Positions 59,032 to 64,000 of a stretch of DNA of 64,000 nt are shown here, piece after piece (position 1 is the stretch's first letter; every line of letters starts with the position of its first letter). The stretch spans positions 248,001 through 312,000 of the forward strand of contig CAVSJI010000001.1 in the NCBI GenBank assembly GCA_963728365.1, written 5' to 3'. A program made the position numbers and the translations under genes. This DNA is from VRUE01 sp963728365 (GTDB taxonomy: Bacteria; Actinomycetota; Thermoleophilia; Solirubrobacterales; 70-9). Below the pieces are notes generated by a model, which saw nothing but the letters and a program-made list of their open reading frames with translations, was not told the DNA's origin and did no database searches.

Positions 59032-59406
59032 GTGCCAGCGATGAAACGCAGCGCCACCGTCAGCGTCGGCGGCTTCACCGAGCGTGCGCTGCTCGGAGAG
59101 AGTGGTGAGGGGGCGGAGCACCTGGACACGCGCGCCGAGCGCGCGCTGCGGGCCTACCTCGGAGACAAGGAGGCGCAGCGATCGGGGTGGAGCGTTCCGG
59201 CGTTCGCCGGACGGGAACCCGCCGAGCGGGTCGAGTTGCAGCTCAGCCTGGACGAGGACCTCTGGGCCGCGCTCGAAGCCGAGGCCGCCGAGCAGGGCGT
59301 CTCGGTCGACGTCTTGGTGAGTCACGCTCTCCTCTACTACGTGGCCGAGGCCGACGCGGGTGAGATCACCCAGCGGATCCTCGACGACCTCGACGACGGA
59401 GGCTGA
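59032..59406 (+). CDS. Putative ribbon-helix-helix-like small protein (paralogue 1)
   Basis: A 124-residue acidic protein. The C-terminal half (RVELQLSLDEDLWAALEAEA followed by AEQGVSVDVLVSHALLYYVA) has the strand-helix-helix pattern of ribbon-helix-helix proteins. The N-terminal half has a predicted helical part (ALLGESGEGAEHLDTRAERA). A related gene lies at 60364 on the other side of a sigma factor gene. GTG 59032 or ATG 59041 could be the start. Regulatory role, perhaps with the sigma factor, is inference. Confidence 0.6.
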   Translation: MPAMKRSATVSVGGFTERALLGESGEGAEHLDTRAERALRAYLGDKEAQRSGWSVPAFAGREPAERVELQLSLDEDLWAALEAEAAEQGVSVDVLVSHALLYYVAEADAGEITQRILDDLDDGG

Positions 59407-59411
59407 GCGGA

Positions 59412-59429
59412 CGCGGCGATCAGGCCGCG
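59412..59429. terminator. Small hairpin with the sigma factor stop in the loop
   Basis: CGCGGC (59412-59417) and GCCGCG (59424-59429) pair over 6 bp. The minus-strand stop of the sigma factor (59420-59422) is in the 6-base loop, 6 bases after the opposite gene's TGA. Confidence 0.4.
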
Positions 59430-60142
59430 GGGGGTGAGACGACCGGAGCGGCGCCCAGCTCGGCGAGCTTTGCGCGCAGCGTGCGCCGCCCGCGGTGGTG
59501 CAGCCCGTGCACGGAGCTCTCGGACTTCTTCAAGGCGCTGGCGATCTCGACCGGGCTGAGGCCGGCGATGTGGCGCAGCACGAGCACCTCGCGCTGGTCC
59601 TCGGGCAGCTCTTCGAGCGCGTGGCGCAGATCCTGTCCGCGGTCGATGCCGACCTGCGCCTGGCCGGTATCGGCGATCCGCACCTCCTCGGTGGGGATCG
59701 CCCGCCGGGCGCGCATGTGGTCGAGCGCCGCGTTGCGCGCCACACGCATGATCCAGGCGGCGAACGGCACCTCGCGCTCCTCGTACTTGCGGATCGCCTT
59801 CATCAGCTTGGCGAAGACGTTCTGGGTGATGTCCTCGGCCTCGTGGTGGTCTTTGACGAAGCTGGCGATGTAGCGCTGCACGTCGGGCGCGTAGCGAACG
59901 TAGAGGAAGTGAAGCCCCTCGGAGTCGCCGGCTTGAGCCCTCTTGACCGCCTCGGAGACCAGGCGGCTGTTGCCCGATCCAATCGTTCGATGGCCGTTCG
60001 GTTCGGGGCTCGTCTCGCTTCGTGGGCTGGTCAATTTAGTGGCTCCAGGGGATCGGCTGGTCTTGTTCCAGTTGTCAAAGTGGGCGCTTCGTCCTGCTCC
60101 AGATGGGGGAGGGAGAGCCCCCAAAGTGCGACATTTACCCAA
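59420..60142 (-). CDS. ECF-type RNA polymerase sigma factor
   Basis: A sigma-70 family factor with region 2 (LHFLYVRYAPDVQRYIASFV, DITQNVFAKLMKAIRKYE, VPFAAWIMRVARNAALDHMR) and region 4 (LRHALEELPEDQREVLVLRH, SPVEIASALKKSESSVHGLH), and no region 3, so it is ECF-like. The first 65 residues are low complexity; the TTG at 60142 is a weak start. The true one may be a later codon near 60030. No anti-sigma gene is adjacent. Two small paralogous genes flank it instead. Confidence 0.83.
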   Translation of the reverse strand: MGKCRTLGALPPPSGAGRSAHFDNWNKTSRSPGATKLTSPRSETSPEPNGHRTIGSGNSRLVSEAVKRAQAGDSEGLHFLYVRYAPDVQRYIASFVKDHHEAEDITQNVFAKLMKAIRKYEEREVPFAAWIMRVARNAALDHMRARRAIPTEEVRIADTGQAQVGIDRGQDLRHALEELPEDQREVLVLRHIAGLSPVEIASALKKSESSVHGLHHRGRRTLRAKLAELGAAPVVSPPAA

Positions 60143-60363
60143 TACTGCCCGTCAGATTTTGCAAAAATTTATAATGAGCATCTCGAGTCGCGCCGGGAAG
60201 GAATAGTGGCCTTTCATCCGAAAGTCAATACCCAACATTCGTCCTAATTTCCATCCTCAGATTCAAGCCCCGTCCTCTGCATGAGAAACAGAGGGTGAAG
60301 TTAGGAGGATTTGGCGTTTGGAAGTGAAAATCTTGGGCACCTGGCGGTAGTTGTCTCGATGAG
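60143..60363. promoter_or_regulatory. Divergent promoter region of the sigma factor and paralogue 2
   Basis: An AT-rich 220-base gap. On the minus strand TTGACT, 17 bases, TATTCC (about 60217-60189) could be a promoter for the sigma factor. On the plus strand CCTCTG/CAGAGG forms a small hairpin near 60275-60295. No gene seen. Confidence 0.35.
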
Positions 60364-60699
60364 ATGGCCGCAATGAAAATCGCTCTGGGCGCATTCGCCC
60401 GCTCCGGAATCGAGTCCGAGCTCGGCTCGTCGCTGCCCGAGGCGGTGCACGCGGCCCTTTGTCACTACTGCAGCAAACTTGGCTCCGGCCGCCCCCCGCT
60501 GGCGCCTCCCGGCTTTCTCGCGGACGACGTCTCGCCGGCGGAGGAAACGCTCGACCTCGCCGTCGAGCCTGAGATCGAGGTGACGCTCGCCCGCGAGGCG
60601 CAGGCCCGCGGCCTGCCGCTCGACCGCCTGGCGGGTCACACGGTACTCGTCTACCTGGCCGAGCTCGACTTCATCGGCGCCACGAGCCGGGCGGCCTGA
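60364..60699 (+). CDS. Putative ribbon-helix-helix-like small protein (paralogue 2)
   Basis: A 111-residue protein similar to the product of 59032. It shares the MKxxxxxxxFxxxxxES(E/G) start, a middle with SG(R/W)xxPxxx, and the C-terminal pattern (TLDLAVEPEIEVTLAREAQA followed by RGLPLDRLAGHTVLVYLAEL). Divergent from the sigma factor gene. The pair may be regulators that act with or on the sigma factor; this is inferred from position and shared pattern only. Confidence 0.58.
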   Translation: MAAMKIALGAFARSGIESELGSSLPEAVHAALCHYCSKLGSGRPPLAPPGFLADDVSPAEETLDLAVEPEIEVTLAREAQARGLPLDRLAGHTVLVYLAELDFIGATSRAA

Positions 60700-60722
60700 G
60701 CAGCGGCCGGAGCGGCTCAGGC
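60694..60722. terminator. Bidirectional hairpin pairing two convergent stop codons
   Basis: GCCTGAGC (60694-60701) and GCTCAGGC (60715-60722) form a perfect 8-bp stem. The TGA (60697-60699) of the upstream gene pairs with the TCA (60717-60719) that is the stop of the facing oxidoreductase gene. Confidence 0.6.
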
Positions 60723-61778
60723 GGCTTGGGCGTGGGGCAGGAGAGCGTCGTCGGTGCTGCGTACGGCGACGGGCTTGCCGCGTGAGTGCAGCGATTGCTC
60801 GAGCGCCTCGAGCGCGAAGACGACCTCGAGGCCGAGCCGTGCGTTGGAGACCGGCGTGGTGCCCTCGAGGATCGCCGAGGCGAAGTCCTTGAGCTCGAGG
60901 CCGAGCGGCTCGGCCGGCTCGATCCGCGGGGCGATGATGTCCCCGCTGCGGTAGGTTAGCCGGTACTCGCCGAAGTTTGCGGGTGGCTCGTGGAAGTCGA
61001 CACCGCGGTCATAGATCCGCACCGGGTCGTCAGCGGCGGTGTCCTCGTACTGGACCATCTGGCTGCTGCCGACGACGACCATCTGGCGCATCTTACGCGG
61101 CGCCAGCCAGGAGATCTGGACGTTGGCCTGAGTTCCACTCGCGAAGGAGAGGGTCATGAAGGCGGTGTCGTGGACGCCGTCCTCGCGGATGCTGCAGCCG
61201 TTGGCGGTGACCTCGACCAACGGCTCGTTGAGCCAGTGCAGGAGGATCGAGAGGTCGTGCGGGGCGAGGTCGAGAACCACCCCGTCACGCTGGTATTTGC
61301 CGAGGTTCATCCGCGAGGAGGTGACGAAATGGATGTCGCCCAGCACGCCGTCGCGGATCAGGTTGCGGATCTTGGTCACCGGCGGGCTGTAGAGGAAGGT
61401 GTGGCCGGGCATCAACACCTGGCCGAGCTCATCGGCCAGGGCCATCAGGTCGGCGGCCTCGTCGGCGGTGCGCGCCAGGGGCTTCTCGACCAGAACGTGC
61501 TTGCCCGCCTCGAGCGCCTTGCGGACCAGCGTGTGGTGGGTGTGGGGCGGCGTCGCGATCGCCACCGCTTCGAGGCTCGGGTCCGAAAGGGCGGCGTCGA
61601 GGTGGCGCTCGCCTGGAACGCCGGGGTTGCGGAGCTCGAACTCGCGCAGGCGCCGCTCGTCGCGATCGCAGAGGCCGGCGAGGTTGAACTCGGGTCGCTC
61701 GGCGACATTGCGAACCAGATTCGGCCCCCAGTATCCGTAGCCGACGACCAAGGTCTCGATGGCGTGGTCAAGGTTCAT
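60717..61778 (-). CDS. Gfo/Idh/MocA family oxidoreductase
   Basis: A 353-residue NAD(P)-dependent sugar-type dehydrogenase. The N-terminal Rossmann motif is VVGYGYWGPN (about 11-20), with AIATPPHTHHTLVRKALEAG and the catalytic-site EKPLA (lysine and proline) further on. The C-terminal domain has APHDLSILLHW with a likely catalytic histidine. Such enzymes act on nucleotide sugars in surface polysaccharide synthesis, which fits the Wzz-like and GT2 genes next to it, although those are divergent. Confidence 0.85.
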   Translation of the reverse strand: MNLDHAIETLVVGYGYWGPNLVRNVAERPEFNLAGLCDRDERRLREFELRNPGVPGERHLDAALSDPSLEAVAIATPPHTHHTLVRKALEAGKHVLVEKPLARTADEAADLMALADELGQVLMPGHTFLYSPPVTKIRNLIRDGVLGDIHFVTSSRMNLGKYQRDGVVLDLAPHDLSILLHWLNEPLVEVTANGCSIREDGVHDTAFMTLSFASGTQANVQISWLAPRKMRQMVVVGSSQMVQYEDTAADDPVRIYDRGVDFHEPPANFGEYRLTYRSGDIIAPRIEPAEPLGLELKDFASAILEGTTPVSNARLGLEVVFALEALEQSLHSRGKPVAVRSTDDALLPHAQAA

Positions 61779-61940
61779 CGACCAACAAACGAGTGACGAA
61801 TGCCGCGGCTTGTGGCCACCGCGGTCGCCGGGGGTGGAAAAACGGCGGAGGCGGCTGCACTCATGGTGCGCAGAAGTTCCGGTGAGGGGCCCGCGTTCCT
61901 TGGTGGCGGCCGTCGATCCGGCGTGGGCGCGAAAGATGAC

Positions 61941-62807
61941 GTGAACTCGATCCTTATCCTCAAAGAGCTGTGGCGTCGTCGTCTCCTGGTCGTCGTCTCC
62001 TTCGTCGCCGCTGCCGCAATCGCCGTCGTCGCGGTCTACGAGGTCAGCGTCGCGCCGCCCTCGATCTCCAAGCGCGCTCAGCGGGACGCCCAGGGTTCAA
62101 TCGGAATCCTCGTCGACTCGGCGAAGTCTCCGATTGCCGACGTCGGGCGCAACCTGACCCCGCTGACCGTGCGCGCCGGGGTCTTTGCGCGCTATATCGG
62201 AGGGGGCAACGTGATCCGCCGCATTGCGAAGGACACCGGCATCCCCGTCAAACAGATCGAAGTTGCCGGGCCGGTGCCGCTTCCCGGCGAGGCCCCCGGC
62301 GCCGCCGAAGCCCCGCCCCAGACGCGTCCGTACGGGATCGAAATAGCCCAGCGCGACGAATTGCCGATCGTCAACGTCGCCACCCGCGCGCCGACCGTTC
62401 GCGCGGCGCGTGACCTCGCTGCCGCCGTGCCCGAGGCAATCGGACATGTCGTCGAATCGATTCAGGAACGGCAGGGCATACCGCCCGGTAGCCGGGTCAA
62501 GTTCAGGGTCCTGGGGCCAGCCCAGGCGGCTCCGGTGATCGACGCGCTGGGTGCCAAGGTGGCGGTGCTGCTCTTCGTTGTGCTGCTGACCCTGTTCATC
62601 GTGCTGATCTTGGCCATTCCACGCTTCGTCGCTGCCTGGAAGACCCCCGAGCCCGAAGCCGGCTCGCGCTCCTCCCACGGCTCCGGCCCGCCCTCGGTGC
62701 CCGCGCTGCATGAGGTCACCGCTGAGGAGGGAGGGGATCCGGGCCAGCCGCAGAGGGCCGTCGCCCTGCGGCCCGACGCTCGCGAGCGTTCGGGGCCGGG
62801 ATCCTGA
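61941..62807 (+). CDS. Wzz-like polysaccharide chain-length/co-polymerase protein
   Basis: A 288-residue membrane protein. From GTG 61941 it starts NSILILKELWRRRLLVVVSF, a cytoplasmic amphipathic start followed by TM1 (about 13-35). An extracytoplasmic domain follows, then TM2 (about 210-232) and a charged tail. This is the layout of Wzz/capsule chain-length proteins. The gene at 63796 begins in the same way, supporting this start over the upstream in-frame 61800 and 61863 codons. No kinase domain is present. Confidence 0.75.
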   Translation: MNSILILKELWRRRLLVVVSFVAAAAIAVVAVYEVSVAPPSISKRAQRDAQGSIGILVDSAKSPIADVGRNLTPLTVRAGVFARYIGGGNVIRRIAKDTGIPVKQIEVAGPVPLPGEAPGAAEAPPQTRPYGIEIAQRDELPIVNVATRAPTVRAARDLAAAVPEAIGHVVESIQERQGIPPGSRVKFRVLGPAQAAPVIDALGAKVAVLLFVVLLTLFIVLILAIPRFVAAWKTPEPEAGSRSSHGSGPPSVPALHEVTAEEGGDPGQPQRAVALRPDARERSGPGS

Positions 62808-62821
62808 GGGATGGGGGACCG

Positions 62822-63733
62822 ATGCCGGACACGCGCCTGCTGATCGTCTCTCCGGTGCGCAACGAGGCCGCTCACCTGGAGCGGGTCGCGCGGGCCGTTG
62901 CGACTCAGACCCGTCCCCCCGATCGCTGGGTGGTGGTTGACGATGGCTCCTCGGACGGGACCGCGGAGATCCTGCGTCGTCTCGCGGCCGAGATCGACTT
63001 CATGCAGGTCGTCTCGACGCCTCCGCGTTTCACGCCGGAGTCCGCGGATCGTCTGGCAGTCGCGGCCGCCCCGCGCGCATTCAACTACGGACTGAGCACG
63101 GTCGATGCGGCGGAGTTCACGCATATCGGGAAGCTCGACGGCGATGTCGAGTTGAGACCCGCCTACTATGAGCGGATCCTGAGAGAGTTCGAGCGCAGCC
63201 GCGCGCTGGGGATCGCCGGCGGCGTGATCCTCGAGCGCCACGACGGCGCCTGGTCGCCGTGCCTCTGCGCCGCCGAGCACGTCCGGGGCGCGCTCAAGCT
63301 CTACACCCACGACTGCTTCGTGGCGATCGGCGGGATGGAGGAGCGGCTGGGGTGGGACGGCATCGACGAGGTCGTCGCGCGCATGCGAGGCTTCCGCACG
63401 CGCTCCTTCGAGCACGCCGAGGCGCTTCACCACCGCCATACCGGCACCGCCGACGGTCGTCTGCGGGGTCACGTCCGCTGGGGCGAAGCTCACTGGACGC
63501 TCCATCACGGCGTCCTCTGGACGCTTGCCCGGGCCACGAAGGTGTCGCGCCAGCGCCCACGCGGCCTGGCCGGGCTCGCCTATGCCTACGGCTACGGAAA
63601 GGCGATGGTGAGAAGAACGCCGCGCCTCGAGGTGGAGGGATACCGCGGCTTCGTGCGCGCGGAGCAGCGCGATCGGATCCTCCGTCTCCTGCGCCCCCGG
63701 CGCCCGGCGAAGCGGCTCGCGATCACGCGCTGA
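62822..63733 (+). CDS. Glycosyltransferase family 2
   Basis: A 303-residue inverting glycosyltransferase with GT-A fold. LLIVSPVRNEAAHLERVARA is the family start, VVDDGSSDGT holds the nucleotide-binding aspartates and HIGKLDGDVEL the DxD motif (KLDGDV). ERLGWDGIDEV carries the acceptor-site ED-like residues. No membrane helix. It lies between two Wzz-like genes, so it probably adds a sugar in exopolysaccharide synthesis. Confidence 0.87.
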   Translation: MPDTRLLIVSPVRNEAAHLERVARAVATQTRPPDRWVVVDDGSSDGTAEILRRLAAEIDFMQVVSTPPRFTPESADRLAVAAAPRAFNYGLSTVDAAEFTHIGKLDGDVELRPAYYERILREFERSRALGIAGGVILERHDGAWSPCLCAAEHVRGALKLYTHDCFVAIGGMEERLGWDGIDEVVARMRGFRTRSFEHAEALHHRHTGTADGRLRGHVRWGEAHWTLHHGVLWTLARATKVSRQRPRGLAGLAYAYGYGKAMVRRTPRLEVEGYRGFVRAEQRDRILRLLRPRRPAKRLAITR

Positions 63734-63795
63734 CCCGAAAGAAGGCCGGGTCGCCGAGCGTTTTGTCTGGGAAGGCGCGCGGCCCCTCAGAGCCC

Positions 63796-64000
63796 ATGGA
63801 ATTCGCTCGAACCATCAAGATCCTTTGGCAGCGTCGTCGCCTCGTGGCCGTCGGAGCGCTTGTCGCCGCGATCGCCGCCACGCTCAGCGTCTATCAGGCC
63901 GACCTGTTCCCACCGTCGCTCACTAGTCGCACCAACGTGTTCGCGACCGGGTCAAGCGAGATGCTGGTCGACACTCCCGCCTCGGCCTTCGCGGACCTCT
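63796..64000 (+). CDS. Second Wzz-like protein (partial, runs off the window)
   Basis: The first 68 codons start MEFARTIKILWQRRRLVAVG and lead into a hydrophobic segment (ALVAAIAATLSVYQ). The pattern of a basic IKILWxRR start, TM1 and then DLFPPSLTSRT parallels the protein at 61941 (VAPPSISKRA at the same place). It is therefore a paralogue in a polysaccharide cluster that continues beyond the window. Confidence 0.7.
   Translation, partial: MEFARTIKILWQRRRLVAVGALVAAIAATLSVYQADLFPPSLTSRTNVFATGSSEMLVDTPASAFADL

Overview
This window is about 64 kb of high-GC chromosomal DNA from an actinobacterium. The gene order tlyA, nadK, recN, steA, steB, pyrG, xerD is the order known from Mycobacterium (Rv1694 to Rv1701). 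Extra local genes (DUF3866 protein, many short secreted proteins of unknown function, an ArsR-like regulator, tRNAs without encoded CCA) suggest the Thermoleophilia/Solirubrobacterales branch. That placement is inference from gene content, because no rRNA is present.

Layout. 1-1.8 kb: the end of proA, then nadD, rsfS and a DivIVA-like coiled-coil gene. 1.9-4.1 kb: tRNA-Cys followed by a small degraded insertion, bounded by a second copy of the tRNA-Cys 3' end, then an F420-type oxidoreductase, a VOC fragment and an AT-rich gap. 4.1-21.8 kb: a dense core block of tlyA, nadK, an MFS exporter, recN, steA, steB, a MraY/WecA-like transferase, pyrG, an M20 peptidase, DUF3866, xerD, mutM, recO, dgt and dnaG. 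21.8-24.1 kb: an islet with a PD-(D/E)XK-like protein, an HTH-HNH protein and an unusual tRNA-Asn. 24.1-27.6 kb: glycosyltransferase, SDR, thioredoxin-like lipoprotein and HPt protein. 27.6-29.6 kb: tRNA(CAU) and a second small island bounded by a copy of that tRNA's 3' half. 29.6-41 kb: accessory and envelope genes (metallopeptidase, secreted proteins, nucleotidyltransferase pair, P450, lipoprotein, APC permease, Ser/Thr kinase, ArsR-like regulator, membrane proteins). 41-53.4 kb: RpiR regulator, pdxST, M29 aminopeptidase, hipBA with three operator-like repeats, yebC, ruvCAB, a zinc-ribbon/PAS protein and a secDF fusion. 53.4-58.9 kb: vapBC, recJ and the RelA/SpoT homologue. 59-64 kb: two related small proteins around a sigma factor, then surface-polysaccharide genes (Gfo/Idh oxidoreductase, two Wzz-like proteins, GT2).

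Working together. Much of the core is genome maintenance: recN, recO, recJ, ruvABC, mutM, xerD, dnaG, dgt. Cell division and envelope are served by steA, steB, secDF and the DivIVA-like protein. NAD(P) supply (nadD, nadK), CTP (pyrG) and vitamin B6 (pdxST) are also here. Two toxin-antitoxin modules (hipBA, vapBC) and the stringent-response enzyme give growth control.

The most unusual signals are these. (1) A tRNA with the anticodon, U1:A72 pair and G73 of tRNA-Asn carries a 15-nt variable arm of tRNA-Leu type. (2) Two long palindromic elements, after pyrG and recO, share a conserved core but have different outer arms that still pair, which is covariation. (3) Long perfect palindromes sit in frame inside coding sequences: two in recJ, one in the DUF3866 gene and one in the ArsR-like gene. 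(4) Hairpins are built around stop codons, including convergent gene pairs whose two stop codons base-pair with each other. (5) Two tRNA genes have duplicated 3' ends 1.1 and 1.9 kb away, the footprints of tRNA-targeted integration. No CRISPR array, rRNA or intact insertion sequence was seen.
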